Source of the DNA: Climacium dendroides
Taxonomy: Eukaryota > Streptophyta > Bryopsida > Hypnales > Climaciaceae
DNA length: 64,000 bases
Direction: 5' to 3'
Assembly: GCA_950106755.1 (NCBI GenBank)
Contig: CATNNA010000007.1
Span: 1,240,001 to 1,304,000, forward strand
A program made the translations under genes and the position numbers. The notes beneath the pieces were generated by a model. The model saw only the letters and a program-made list of their open reading frames with translations, was not told the origin of the DNA and did no database searches. The stretch's first letter is position 1. Each line of letters begins with the position of its first letter. Positions 1 through 13,008 of this stretch are shown piece after piece.

Positions 1-237
1 GATTCATAGTCGTTCTTGCACATATTGACAAGTGAATTAGTAACTATGTTTTTTGGACTAGCAATGTACATATTTATCTAATATATGGGTTTTCTATTAT
101 TTTGTGTGAACAATGATTGTTTCTATCTCTATTATATTTTATATTGCTTTGTGTGAAAAATGATTGTCTCTGTCTCTGTTGGTTTGTAGTAGTTAAGTTA
201 CAAACTAATCATGTAGTTAACTAGTCGCTTTTTTAAT

Positions 238-1135
238 TGCATATAGATTGCAAATAGTGGAAAGTAGTTGCATATAGGTTATATAGTAGTTGCATAGTAG
301 TTATGTACTAAATCAATGGTAAAAGTAGTTGCATACTAGTTGCATATGGAATATATCAGAAATTGAGAGTTAGTTGTACAGTAGTTGCATATAAGTTGCA
401 CTTGTGCTGCAAAATAATAATAATATATAAATGTTGAGAAGTAGTTGCATATAGATTGCAAAAGAGTTGTAAAATGAGTTGCAAAAGAGTTGCAAAATGG
501 GTCGCAGGTAGGTTTAGAAGGAGTTGCATACTAGTTTCATATAGGTTGCAGAAGGGTTGCATGTAGGTTGCATATAAGTTGCAAAATGAGTTGCATAGTA
601 GTTGCATGTAGGTAGTAAATTCAGTTGCATACTAGTTGTATATAGGTTGCAAAATCAGTTGCATATTAGTAGCAAATTGAGTTGTATATTGTTGCATAGA
701 AGTAATACCAATTGCAAATAAGTTGCATATAGGTCACATGCAAGTTGTAAAATCAGTTGCATGCTAGTTGCACAGAGGTTGCAAAATGAATTGCATATTA
801 ATTGCATTTTAGTTGCAGAATGAATTACATACTAGCTATATTAAGTTGTAAAACTAGTTGTATACTAGATGCATATAGGTTGCCCAATGAGTTGGATATT
901 AATTGCATGCAAGTTGTAAAAAGAGTTGGATGTTAGTTGTAAAAACAGTTGGATATTAGTTGCATTCAAGTTGTAAAATGAGTTGCATACTAGTTGAATG
1001 TAGATTGCAAAACTAATTGCATAGTAGTTGCAAAATGAGTCGCACACTAGTTGCATATACGTTGTAAATGAGTTATATATAGGTTGCAAATCAGTGGCAT
1101 ACTAGTCGTACATAGGTTGCATACCATCACACATT
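238..1135. repeat. Degenerate TTGCA minisatellite array
   Basis: About 0.9 kb is built from variants of AGTTGCATACTAGTTGCATATAGGTTGCAAAATG. The TTGCA core recurs roughly every 10 bases with many substitutions. The open frames seen here on the minus strand (MQ, CN and YAT repeats) come from the repeat and are not genes. A few isolated TTGCA units continue to about 1420. Confidence 0.85.
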
Positions 1136-1139
1136 ACAA

Positions 1140-2312
1140 TTTAAAAGAATCGCAAAGTTCAAATTTAAGCCAAGTACATTAATTGTAAAAAAGTAGTTGA
1201 GCAATGAATATTGAATTCATTAGTTTCACGCGGCAATGCGTATCTTGTCAGAAGATATGCAGGATGAAGTTTCACAGAAAATCATCTGATATGACATGCA
1301 GTTACAACTCTCCTACAACTCATGCAACTTGTTCACTACGACTATAGGCTCCAAATTATCACCTAGTCGCAAATGTCCTTCGCAACTCAAAAACTAGTTG
1401 CTAACTGCAGTTGCAAAATCCCCTAATTTCTTCTAGTGAGTGGCTAACAATTTGATAGCCATTAACAAACTACATATACCTAATGACAACTTCTAATACT
1501 TCATACAACAAAGAATGTTATTCAATTTAGAAGAAAAAATTGCTCATGGAAGTTTTCATCTTCAAATCAAATATTCTACATCAACCCCCTTTCTAAACCT
1601 ATTATATTCAACCAAATGCCTTTCAGGATGCTTTTAAATAGAATACATTGTAAAATACATAAACCAATATAATACAATCATAGAAGATGAAAGTACTTGA
1701 ATGTTTTCCAATATATAACGCCAATTAGAAAGACAACAACATAAAAAGACAAGGAAGAGAAAGTAAAATAAAAATGACATCACTATGTTGACACTTATCA
1801 TTGGACATTCAACCTTTTTCAAATAAAAATAAACAAAATTGAAGACAATAATATCTAAATTTATCCCTCTACAATATGATTAATACAAATGAAAGTTCAA
1901 AACACTCAATGCAAATGGAATCACCATCCTTCAACCAATAACAACTAAGAAGTCCAAAAAGAATTGGAAATGAATTTGCATGTGCTTATCCTACTACATT
2001 GAGCTAATTCGTATATTTAGAAAACAAAAAAGAAATGTTAATGCAACTACCTATTCAAATACATTTAGCCAATTACAATGAGAAGCTCTAAAAATAGCTA
2101 GGAAATTGTAATGCATCTACACATCCTACTATAGCCTGAAATAGAACTTAAACACAATTATTACCTTTTCAACTGTTGCTTTCTTTTGGATGGGGTTTTG
2201 TCCACATATCTTGCTTCATTATTTTGCTTGTACAATGCCACCACAAACCAATCAGTTTAGTGAGTGAATGCTAGGTGAGGGGAAGTGTTTGCTTTAGCTT
2301 GTAATATGTCAG
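1140..2312. other. AT-rich stretch with no recognisable gene
   Basis: This is AT-rich, non-repetitive DNA with only short random frames. I see no domain, RNA gene or terminal repeat in it. Confidence 0.6.
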
Positions 2313-2345
2313 CACTACAAGAAAATGTGTATTTTATAACTACAA
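2313..2345 (+). mobile_element. Orphan CACTA-type terminus
   Basis: The sequence CACTACAAGAAAATGTG is the classic plant CACTA (En/Spm) terminal motif. No matching inverted end or 3-bp duplication was found nearby, so this is at best the end of a degraded element. The motif is short and could be chance. Confidence 0.4.
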
Positions 2346-2931
2346 AAATGTAATTGGGGATGTCTAGCGATCAATCACAATCATATTCTTAGAGGCCAAC
2401 ACTTTGGAGAGAGATATGATTCCAAATCAATTTTTGGTCTCGCACTTTATGGATGGTATATTATGCACCCACCAAAAACACCAAAGTATTTCATAAGGAA
2501 TAAATAGGAACATATTTGGAGAGCACTGAATCATATTGTGAGTTGTATTTTTTCTTCAGTCATATTTTGCAGTCATATCTCTATTGTTGTGAGTTGTTTT
2601 CTAGATAGCCCAAGGATAATTTGTGTAGTTTCAACATTAGGAAAGTACCTAGTCATAATTTTGCCTTAATCATATTTGTAGTCATTGTTTTTTGGTAGTC
2701 ATATTTTGTAGTTATGTTTTTTTTTAGTTTTTTTCTTTTTAGGCATTCCAAGGAAAAATTAGGCAATCTAAAATATTTTCCTTTTATTTAAGACCTAGGG
2801 TCATTTTTTGGAATATATGATTGATTTTATTGAATTCCAATTGAATAAAAATTTCTTATTATTGCATGTTGTGCCTATTATTGAATTAGTGTTGAATAAT
2901 TTGAAGTAGTACATATTTATAATTTAATAAA

Positions 2932-3517
2932 TTATTTAAAAAATTTCATATGGTTTATAAAAGAAGTAGAAAAAATTAAGCAATTTACAACATGAAACAA
3001 TAATAGAGGGGACATTTTGATATAGAGAAAGAAAGCAAATGACTGAGTACAATATAAAATCAATCTATCAAGGTTTACACTAGTGATTCCATATTTATTG
3101 TGCTTCATGGTGGCTCCATCACCCTTTGTATTTGCTACCACCCAATTGTAATAAAGGACCAATACCTCATAGTACCTGTAATCCATACATTGATACATAG
3201 GATTTTTTCCACCCCCTTATGTACTCCAACTTTGAAGCCTTCATGTTTCTATCCTTCATGCCCACTTGATAGAATTGTTGAAAGGTTGTAGCTATTTTTG
3301 AGTCCATTGTCGTCAATTGTGTTTTAAAGCTTGTGATACAAAAGTGGTTCCCAAATGCATACATTGAATGATGTGATTTGGCTTGATTTTTTGAAGGTAG
3401 CATTAGAGCCTTGACATCTTTATCTACTTCTTCAATTCTGAATTCTAGAGCCTTAATTATTGCCTTTGGAAACCAAACATGAAACTCTTGTAAATTTTTG
3501 TTAGATGCACTATTCAA
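2932..3517 (-). other. Unrecognised overlapping minus-strand frames
   Basis: Two overlapping minus-strand frames of 116 and 88 residues lie here, the longer one at 3167-3517. They show no motif I recognise. They lie downstream of the copy C relic in its orientation. They could therefore be a decayed part of its methyltransferase region, but I could not align them convincingly to the intact copies. Confidence 0.2.
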
Positions 3518-3575
3518 CTCCTTTGTTTTTTGTGCCTATATTGTTGGTGCTCTCTTTCACAACAAGACATATCAT

Positions 3576-3739
3576 CACTAGTAGAAAAAGGGGCTATAAA
3601 TTACTTGTCTTTTATGACTACACTGACAACAATGACTGCAAAATAGTCATTTTGAAGTTATTTTGAAGTAACTGTGCAATCATTGTTGTTGATGCAGTCA
3701 TAAAAGACAAGCAATTTATAACCCCTTTTTCTACTAGTG
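3576..3739. mobile_element. CACTA-type MITE, 164 bp
   Basis: The ends are CACTAGTAGAAAAAGGGG and its reverse complement. The inverted repeat continues with few mismatches for about 50 bp on each side, leaving a short centre. A 3-bp direct duplication (CAT, 3573-3575 and 3740-3742) flanks it, as expected for the CACTA superfamily. It has no coding capacity, so it is a miniature non-autonomous element, mobilised if at all by a CACTA transposase elsewhere. Confidence 0.9.
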
Positions 3740-3817
3740 CATCCTCATGCCTCCTACATCATATAATAATTAAATGTGTAAATTCATTTTCAAGTGTAGA
3801 TCCATCACTATGTTTAG

Positions 3818-3937
3818 TCATATATGCAATTACATCACTAGTTATAGTCATAAATGCAATTTCATTATTAGGTGCAATCACAAATGCAATTATAACATTA
3901 GGTGCAATTATAAATGCAATTACAACAATAGTAACTA
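3818..3937. repeat. Short tandem repeat, about 30-bp unit, four copies
   Basis: Variants of TCATAAATGCAATTACA spaced by about 30 bp occur four times. It is a small AT-rich minisatellite with no coding meaning. Confidence 0.7.
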
Positions 3938-4099
3938 TCATAAAGGTAATGACAAAACTATGATTATATATATACTAGTACTTATAGTATATGGATTTAA
4001 TTGTTCATGTGGCTATATAGTGCATTCCATATTATTCTCATCCAATGCTCCAGTAAGACTACATTAGTCACTACAAATTTGTAAATCCACTATCAAAGT

Positions 4100-5345
4100 T
4101 CAAATGAAAAGCAGCATGTCTATCCGCTACCTTCAAAGATTTTGTCATACATTGAATGGTCTCCTTTGTCATCCCACACTCTTTAGATGTTCACTGTGTA
4201 TTCTTATATGTACTTGGTACAAAATCTGAATGCTTCAACTATAGAGTAAGCCTTCAACCATATTCCCCTCCAACTAGGCACAATTTCTAACATATCTTTT
4301 GAGTGTCTTCAAATACCTTTTTATGGGATAAATCCATCATCTATGCAAAGGTCTATACTTACTTTTTAGTAGGGTAGGTCATATAGATATGTCTTCTTCT
4401 TCACTTTGAACTCATATATTGGATTTGTCAATTCTTCTATTCTATTTAGACGTGGCTTTTTCAACCACTCCTTTTGGTATTATGCATAATAAAGTTATTC
4501 TTAACCAATCATCCTTCTTGGTAGAGGTCTTAAATCCACTTTACCATCAAATTTAGCCCTTTTGCATCTCCACAAATGAGTCATTAGCAATATCGTTTGT
4601 ACTTGAGATAAACATTCTTCTTCAATGCTTTAGAAATTTTTGGTCACCAACTAAGGGGGAAGATTGTAGTTTAGCATGACGACATGCCAAATCACATACT
4701 TGAAATTTCATAGCATTCCACAAGTTCTCTACAATACGTCTCATTACAGATACCACTCCCATAGAATGTGCTTGCATTGGATTTTTTGGAACACTCCATT
4801 ATGTGCTAGACTATATATGCTCCAAAATTATTTTTTGCTTATAACGGTTGCACTATCACAAAGTGGTTGACACCATTGTAGTAAATGAAGGTATTCCACT
4901 GGACACCTTTTTGCATTAGATGTTACTTTTATACTTGAGATTTCTATTTTTTCTGACTATCAATAGATGCTTGCGTTGCATTCTTCTAGAAGCCTTCACT
5001 TCCATCGACACTCACAATGTCAATGGACACCAACTATAGTTCATTCATTGCATTTTGCATTTCAAGCTTTCCTTTCAACGTGTTGAAGTCATTGAAGAGG
5101 GAGTAAATTTTTGCACATAGTCTCTTTCTGTTGAGGGGCGTCCCATTGACATTCTCGTATTCCATATTGTCTATTTTCTTTTCAAACTCCTTTATTTCAT
5201 CATTATATAGAGTGGATTCAAGGCTTTTGAGGAAAGGAATCATGGTAAAAGGAATGAGGAGGGGGTTGAGGCAAATTGTAAAGTGGTACTACTCTCTATG
5301 GGAATCCGGAATCAAGAGACGGATCAAGGTTAAGAGAGCTAGGTG
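4100..5345 (-). pseudogene. Copy C: decayed relic of the ParB-like/methyltransferase element gene
   Basis: On the minus strand, 5034-5345 encodes a segment ending FNDFNTLKGKLEMQNAMNEL that aligns with the N-terminal exon of copies A (37,476-38,069) and B (52.68-53.09 kb). The shared segments are YHFTICLN, FLKSLES, EKKID, NGTPLNRKRL and LFNDFNTLKGKL. Further along, near 4850-4910, the peptide YYNGVNHFVIVQP matches the end of the ParB-like domain (YYNRVNHF in A, YYNRTNHF in B). Near 4310-4330, GTATTTGAAGA matches the exon 2 start of copy B. Stops and deletions interrupt everything else. The 5' side is cut off at about 5345 by element 1. Its own palindrome array probably survives at 9.2-9.9 kb. 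Confidence 0.7.
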
Positions 5346-5722
5346 AAGAAAATAGAAAAAAAAATCAAAAAATAGAGTTAGAACTTGATTTTAGTGTAAT
5401 AAAATCCAAAATAGAAAATAGGCGTTCCGGCAAAACCCATAACCGGAACTTATCCGGATCCGAAATCCGGATTTACTCGGAACGCAAGAACCTACAGTAT
5501 AGACCCCAAGGCTATGGGTATAGGATACCGTTCGTATAACGGTCCGTTATCTCGATGATCGTAGGGAGACGATTTAGTATTTAAGTCGTCTGCCGAGGGT
5601 TTTCATTTCCACCTTCCTATTTTGTTTGCTAAAACTTTCCGTGTGGGTAGTTGAGAAAAAGAGTGGTGAGTTAGCAACCGACTTAGACTTTTTTTTCTCT
5701 CCCCTCATTTCTACTTAGCCTT

Positions 5723-7264
5723 ATGGCATCAAGGTCGGTCCAGAAGGTAGTCGTATCCGCCCGGATCATTTTTCCGGCTATTCCAGACAATCCAGAATAG
5801 TATAAACAGTTAGAAGACGATTTGGTTAATCTAGGGTGTGTCGGGCTGTTGCACCGACCATGGAACCTCAAGAGTGAGGATATGATTCAAGAACTACTCC
5901 TCAGAGTTCCGAATCAATACGAGCTTACTCTGAAAGGGTGGCCAATCACGTGGACGGAGGACATCTGGACGGATGTGTACCAGTTTCGGAAGAGTGGAAA
6001 TGCGTTAGCATCAAGGACGGACTGTTTTATAGCTGGAAAGTTCACGGGGTTTGCAAACCCTAAGGACGGATTTGCTATTAGTGAATGCAAGGACGAGAGA
6101 CATAGGAGAATTCTAGAGTTTCTCATCCCCATCCTATACCCGAAAAAAACCTACACGGGTCACCATTATGGTGGCCAATACAATTTTTGGGGCTATGGAG
6201 AACCGGGCCGTCCACTGGAGTAGAGTCATAGCCGGATTAGTTTCTAAACTAGCAGAACATGTAACCCGTGAAAAGGCAAGTCTAGTGAGCACTTACCTGT
6301 TCCACTTATACCACCAACATGAATTTTTGAGTGTTGCGGAAATAGTCCATTACAACACCGGAAAGGCTATTTTGTCATACGGACTTTCAAGAGAAGAAGC
6401 GGAAGATCCGGTTGAGTTGGAACTAGAAGAACGTCCGAAGGAACCCCTAATCGATCCAAGGATAAAGATGCGGAAGTCAACAGATCCGGGATCACGGGTC
6501 AAACTACGAGTGATGGAGAAAGGAGAGTCAAGCAAAGATCCGGAAGTGGAATCCGAATCGGCGTTTTTCAATGCCGGGTTCGAATGGATACGCGAAACCA
6601 AGATACTCCATGACAGTCTAGCGAATTTGGTGATAGATACGGCAGAAGTTTTAAAGGTGGAGCCGGATCAGATTGTGGAAGCACTCAAGCGACTGCCCAA
6701 ACTGGAAGATCTAAAGAAGAAAGAGGACCGGATTCAGGAGTTGGAAACGGAGCAGAATCAAATCCAGACCCGACTGAATTGGGCGGAAGGAGAGATGGTG
6801 GTTTCAAAGGAGAGAGAGAGAAGGAGGCCCTCTCTCTTGTCAAGAATCTATCCAAAGCGGTCGACATCAAAGCAAACATCATCACGAAGGCAGCTTTGTT
6901 TGATTCTAAGATGATACAGGAAGGTCACATAACCGGGACTAAGGTGGTGACCATCTTAGTGGACTTCATGGCATGGATAGAGCAGGTCTTAGGAGAGCTA
7001 CGGCAATTGTTGGCTGCCATCGATCCGAATCAGGTAATGGATTTCTCGACCTTTCCGGAACTCCCTTTTATCTTAGGTACTCTAAGGCGTCCATTAGCGG
7101 ATTGTGCAAATCGGATGGAAGGACTGAGAGGGATACTCACACCAGCGGAGCCTACTTCCAGCAAGATGCGGATGACGGAGTTAAACTTGAGGCCAACTTC
7201 GGATCCGGAGCACGAGTCTAGCGCGAAGTCAGTTTTGGTACCGCCCAAAGTTTCAACTCCGTAA
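5723..7264 (+). pseudogene. Gag-like protein of element 1, frameshifted
   Basis: Reading starts at an ATG at 5723, crosses an in-frame TAG at 5798, and continues through WPITWTEDIWTDVYQF and FANPKDGFAISECKDERHRRILEFLIPILYP. This matches WTEDLWRAVYGF and NPKDGY...FLVPVLHPEKP of elements 2 and 3. The frame shifts near 6165 to continue with ANTIFGAMENRAVHWSRVIAGLV and LFHLYHQHEFL, then shifts again near 6780 to a coiled-coil part (EALSLVKNLSKAV...VTILVDFMAWIEQVL). The family looks like a plant transposon-associated gag-like protein of unknown fold. The two frameshifts and the stop make it a pseudogene. Confidence 0.6.
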
Positions 7265-7294
7265 CTCCCTAGAGTTCACACGGCACCTAACCTC

Positions 7295-7675
7295 TTGAGG
7301 GGAACATTCAAAGTTCCAGGACGGCGAGTTAGGGGAGATCTCATCGACCGGATCGGCGGAATGACCAATCCGGCTCGAACGAATCCGAAAGGGTTCACGC
7401 ACATGCAAGAGACTACATTGGAGAAGAAGAGCGAACCGACAATATTGGAGGAGACACCACCAAAGAAGGGGACGGAAATACAAGTCATTGAAGACTCTGA
7501 AGAAGAAAGTGTACATTCTACATTCGGAACTGAGGGTGATAGCGATCCGTCTCCCGCAAAGCGTCACATCCAGATCCGAGCAGCAACAAAAATGACTCCG
7601 GCTAGGAGCATGAAGGGAACACTAATTAGTCAAGCAGGCAGCTGCTCAAAGAAGGCTCGGAAGCCAAGACATTAG
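7295..7675 (+). pseudogene. Downstream charged frame of element 1
   Basis: A 126-residue frame follows the gag-like region after a TAA. It is rich in Glu, Lys and Pro (EDSEEESVHSTFG, PAKRHIQIRAATK) and has no recognised domain. It probably continues the element protein, whose equivalents in elements 2 and 3 are also acidic and low-complexity. Confidence 0.35.
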
Positions 7676-8699
7676 AATTCCTAGAAAGTGTAGTTTTGGA
7701 TCCGGAACGGATTTCCGAGCGTGGGCCTAGGTTCCGGAATTTTAGGCAAGAGGTTTAGGAATCTCCGATTTTCTCGGGTCAACTGAGACTGGTCTTTCCG
7801 GATATCTCGGAGGGGTTCAGCGATTGGTTGCTTAGATTTCTGGGTTTCTTTTTCAGGCTTTTAGGTGTTGACTTTGGGTTTTAAGTTAGTATTTAATGGC
7901 AGACAAGTTAGTTGTCTACCATTCCATTCCAATTCCATCCTTGTGCTTTCACGTATGTTATTTAAATTTTTTTCTTAATCTAAGTCAGCTCGAGTACTGC
8001 TAACTGCACTTTGCTTACAGAGTTTTAGCTGGTATATGCGTTTGTGTCGTATCCACGTATTGGAGCAAGAGAGGGACGGGAAAGGAGGAATCTGGATCTT
8101 GAGCGATGAATCTCTTGGGTGTTGAGGTAGTCGGGAAGGGATGCAATCTGAGTGAGGGAGTGTGAGCGTTACGTGCCTTCAAATTGCCGAAATGACGATC
8201 CGGGTAGAGAGGTAGAGGTCCCTGCGAGTTTGAACCAGGGAGGCTCCATGCGGAGATAAGCAACTGCCAGAGGAAGGATCTCCCACTACTCCGGAAGGTC
8301 TACCAACCTCCGCATCAATACGCTGTCTTTCCTTTAGAAATGTACTCCCTTGAGTCTAGAAGTTTGGATCCGTCGTTGTAGTAAGAGGGGGGGTGAGAGT
8401 TTCTTTGTGTAATCTGTTTCCGGATTGGTCAATCCCAAAGCTGTGAGAGAATACTTCTCCCTTCTCATAATACAATTCCGTTGTCTGGGTGTGTTGTTTA
8501 TTAGATTTAGAGTGCAGAGAGGTTAGTTACACAAGTGGTGAGTCCCCATCCCTTTCTAGATTAAGGACGGATCCTCTGAGGGTAAAACAGAGGCAACAAA
8601 AACCATAAACTAGGGAGAGACGGAATTAGATTCCGGATGTGGTCCGGATCCGGAATAGAATCCGGAATGTACTAAGCTTTCGGAACAAGGTAGGAAAGT

Positions 8700-9200
8700 G
8701 AAATGAAGGGAATTAAGGGAGTAGTCACGATCCGGATACCTCTAATTCAAATGATATCATACTAGAGTTCCCTAGAACGATAATTTGTGTCATCTTGCAA
8801 CAATTCGTCGTTGTAAGGATACTTACGGCTATCTGCGCGTACGACACTCTCCACTTGCGATTCTAGGTTTTGATGTTACACACTTCACTTTTACTATAGG
8901 ATGGACGTTTGTTTAATATCCTTTACTTTCTCTTTGAATGGCAATTTAATATAAACTTGTGCATTCTTAAATTTGTATAAAAAGCACATCAAATTTGTAA
9001 AGGGCATTGTGAATCCAAGCTCCAAGATTCAACTCTTTTGAGTCCTTTGAATTCCTAGTATTTTCTTTCTACAAGCATCTTATCACCTCCTCTAATTTCT
9101 TCAATGTATTGAACTTCAAATTTCTTGAACTACATATTCAAGATATCCATTTGATATTCCATTTTGCAAAATATAGAAACAAATTAGACATTTTCATACT
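8700..9200. other. Stretch with no recognisable feature
   Basis: This is the transition from the TCCGG-rich element 1 back to AT-rich DNA. I see no gene or repeat in it. It is probably the 5' flank of copy C. Confidence 0.5.
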
Positions 9201-9921
9201 TTTAGCTTGAATCAAGCTAAATGGTCATATTAGTGTTTTGAGTTCCGTATTGTTTTCTGTTATATGATTGCTAAATCTTGTTTTTGTAAGTTTTAAGACT
9301 TCGTCATTTGAGCTCAAGTAGAGCTAAATTGTCATGTTTCAGGATTAATTCTAGAAGTCTTTTGGAGATATAAATTGTTTTATTCACCTAGCTTGAGTCT
9401 AGCTAAATAGACTATGCTAGCTTTACAATTTGTGGGGATCCATTGAGTTTATGTATATAGAGGATGTATTGTGATTTTTTTATTTGTGATTATGTTTTAA
9501 CAGAGTAGAGGCAAGGTTTTAGAATTCTAAGTAAATTGAAAAGTTTAGCTCAAGCCAAAAAGTTTGGCAAACATGGCAATACACGTTCCCAAAGCTATAA
9601 TTTAGCTTGAATTGAACTAAACTGCTATGCCTAATCTATATTCTTTATAATACTCTAAGGTAGGTTTAATGATTTTAATATTCATGTATGGTTACGTCCA
9701 AGATTTTTTTCAAATTAGTTGAACTCAAGCTAATGTGCATGGGACTTTCAATCTCTCACAGACCTAGGGCTATAGTTAAGCTCAAGTCGAACTCATTTAT
9801 GAAGATCTTGTAGTCCTTCATAAACCTGGAGCTACAAATTAGCTTGATTCAAGATAATCTAGGTAGGTCTTTCAGTCACTTATGGATCTAGGCCTAAAGA
9901 TTATCTTAACTCAAGCTAATA
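9201..9921. repeat. Palindrome array, family C (TTAGCTTGANTCAAGCTAA)
   Basis: About nine imperfect palindromes lie in 720 bp, at about 9201, 9309, 9389, 9543 (half site), 9601, 9717, 9777, 9838 and 9900. The first is nearly perfect (TTTAGCTTGAATCAAGCTAA). They share size, spacing and a GANTC-like centre with the family A and B palindromes. In copy A the same kind of array lies upstream of the first exon. Here it lies upstream of the copy C relic (minus strand, 5.0-5.35 kb) once element 1 is discounted. Confidence 0.75.
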
Positions 9922-9929
9922 TCCAATAA

Positions 9930-12900
9930 TTGTTACTATTTTAATTTAGTCAATTTACATAGTTTTGTAAGCATGTGTTTGATTCTTGGCTACTTATATG
10001 GATTTGGGGGATTGTATACTACCAATTTTATTTTATTTGAACTAAATCAACAATATAAAGTCCCAAAACTTGTAAACCCTAAATTCCAAAGCCTTCTTCC
10101 TTTAAACCATTTGCATTAAATCCTACATCAAAATCATTTGGCTATTTTTATGTAGACTCTAAATCCTAAATCCTTCTATTCTACATCTAATATTGTATAT
10201 ACAAACATGTATATGTTGTATATTTGACTTATCTAGATGCTTAATACAAGAATACCTCCTAAACTTGTGAACAAAAATGTGCGTACGTTAAAATGAGAGT
10301 TTGCAAAGAATAAGACATTAAAAGAAGCTTAGAGTTGAAGTGATAGAAATTACCTTTCCCAAACCTTGAGCATATTCTAATAAAATCCTAAGTATATTTC
10401 ATAAATCTTGTACAAACCCTAAACAAACCCTATACAAATCCTAAAACATATCCAATCCAACGTACATTTCAGAATTGTAGAAGCCAAATACTAATAAAAT
10501 GGAGATTGCCAAAATGGAAATTGAAACCACAATGAATACAAATTCCAAGGGAACTTGTAGCCAATGTTGAGCAAATGTTGACTTCAAGTGAAAACAACAT
10601 TGATTAAGTAAGCACATGGTAGTAGAAACATGGACCAAGTAAACAGAAAATTGAAATTTAGAAATGTTTACCTACAAATCATGTTGTCAAAGACGACACG
10701 CTCAGAGAAAAGTGTCAAGTTTCTTCATGGAAATACAAGAAGAGAACCTCATATATTCAAGCATTTTAAGACCATGACGTTGCTCTAGATTAAATTGCTC
10801 TCAAAAACTAAAACATTAAACAAGAACCACACTTCAATACTATGACGCTTCTATTGAACATTGAGAACTATTGAAAGGGAAAACGAGATGGACACACTCA
10901 CATGAAACAAAAAACTCAAGAAAATACACACAACAAGGTCTCAACAATCAAAAAATACACATAGAGAGGATTCCAACAATCAAAGAACAACAATTAAGAA
11001 ACAACATCCATGAGAAATCAACAATAATGATGATCTACGAGAAAATCCAAGTGCCAAATTCTAGCGCCAAGTGCAAATTTGCCTCTATATCCATCTTGGA
11101 TGTTCACAGCTGGTGTTGATACTTATTGCCTTTGCCCCCATACCCAACTTGTGAACGAATGTTTCCTCTACAAATATCCATTGCCTTTTCTTCTGATAAT
11201 TGTCCTTCCCAATCCTAAATCCTACATAAACTCTTCGCATTGATACAATAACCCTTTTGGTTCATAACCTTGTATAGTCCTATGTAAAAAATGATGAAAA
11301 TTTGCACTTTTGTCCTACTTAAAAAGTTATTGTCAAACAATTGCCAAAAAAAGGTTATATGGGTTGGTTACCAATATCCAATCTTGTACTAGTACTTGGA
11401 TTGTTTGTTGATACCTAGTCCTTCACTCATATCCAATATCATCAAGCATTAACAAACCCTCCCAAAAAAGTTCATTACTACAAGTAAATATTTGAACTCT
11501 TTGCATTGGTACTATATTCCTTTTGGTTCATAGTCTCACATGGTCCTACCTAAAATAATGAATACTTGCACTTTTGTCCTATATAAATTTTTTTTATCAG
11601 ACAATGGCCAAAAAAAAGACCACCATTGTTCAGTGAATAGGTACTTGTGAAGTTCCAAGGTCCTATTATCATTAGGAACAAATATGGAATGTTATTACTA
11701 TTGAAAAGTGCAAAATACTTTATAATTTATTTTACTTTAGCTAACTATTAGTATGTCTTCCAATATATATAAGATGGAATCGGAACACATTGATTTGTAG
11801 AGTGTGATTGTTGTGTAGTGAGATGTTTAGCATCTTAATTAGAAAAATCTATTTGCTGGATTTTTTTTTCTTTTTTCTAAATCCTAAACACTAAGGAAAT
11901 TAAATTAAACGTAATTGATATAATGTACTTCAAAGAATTTAATTTACAAAAGTTGTACCATTGATATCTAAATGTGTGGAAATAAATGAGTAAATAACTT
12001 ACAAATATTTTAAATTATTAGCAATCCTAAGAAAGTAAGTCTTTGTAAGAAAACTACAAAGTCAAAATTTTTAAAAATTAATCAATTTTTGATGTCTGAA
12101 AAGTCCAATTTATAAAAGACACAAATATTTTAGAGACATGTACAAAACAAAAAGACCTATTAACTTGTAAACTTCTAAAATATTATTAAACAATTTTGAA
12201 TCAACATAGTTTTGTTCTTTTTTTAATAGTTTACAACGTGACTAAACAATGAAATTAAATCTTCTGTTGTACCTTCAAAAATGTACTTTATAGAATAAAT
12301 AGAAGCTGTTCAGAAATGCATGTAAAAAATTAAACAAAAAACTCTACATATTTCAACCAATTAGAGTTTTTCTGTAATTATTGTGAATCATGATATTTTT
12401 TCTTTAAATTATAATATTACTAAAATGAAATGAAGGAATTCCTATGCACTAGTTATTAAATATTTATTTATAAAAACCATGGAATAAGTATACAAAGATA
12501 TACAACAAAAATTAATGTACAAGTTGTATGCATTTTAAATAATTAGGATTGTTGAGACATTAAGAGTTTAAGAGTTTTATTAAATATCAAGAAAAATAAA
12601 ATAAAATAGACCTTTTGTTATACTTCTTAGAATGCACTTTAGTCATGATTGACATATTAAGTGGTTGAATATCGAACAAGAAAAAACAAAATAACAATTT
12701 CAAAATATTTCAAAAGATAACAATTCATGGAAAATAAAAGATTTTGCTCCACTTTTTATGATTTACAATGAACCTAAAAATAATTAATTCACCATTTTAA
12801 TTTGTAGTAAATTGGAAGATGGTGACTTGAAGTTTAAAATGAAATAATATTAAAGCATTTGAAGTACAAGGACTACCCATTTTCAAAAGCCATTAAATAA

Positions 12901-13000
12901 TATTAATACTAACTAGAAAACATTGCAATTATCTATTGAATAATATTCTTATACTAGTAGGCACCAATAAGAGTGACAAAATTCAAAATAATAGGGCTAC
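9930..13000. other. AT-rich stretch with no recognisable gene
   Basis: Three kilobases of AT-rich DNA with only short frames. I see no coding domain, terminal inverted repeat or tandem array. Confidence 0.5.
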
Positions 13001-13008
13001 AATAAGCC

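Larger units (their letters stand above)
5350..8700 (+). mobile_element. Element 1: gag-like, TCCGG-rich element
   Basis: GC content and TCCGG/CCGGA density rise sharply here compared with the AT-rich flanks. The segment carries a gag-like coding region related to those in elements 2 and 3. It is flanked on both sides by copy C material (N-terminal exon on the left, palindrome array on the right), so it inserted into copy C. I could not define exact ends or a target duplication. No protease, reverse transcriptase or integrase frame is visible, so it is non-autonomous or heavily deleted. Confidence 0.65.

Noticed and set aside
356..1089. Two minus-strand open frames of 83 and 74 residues
   Set aside because: They are translations of the TTGCA repeat array.
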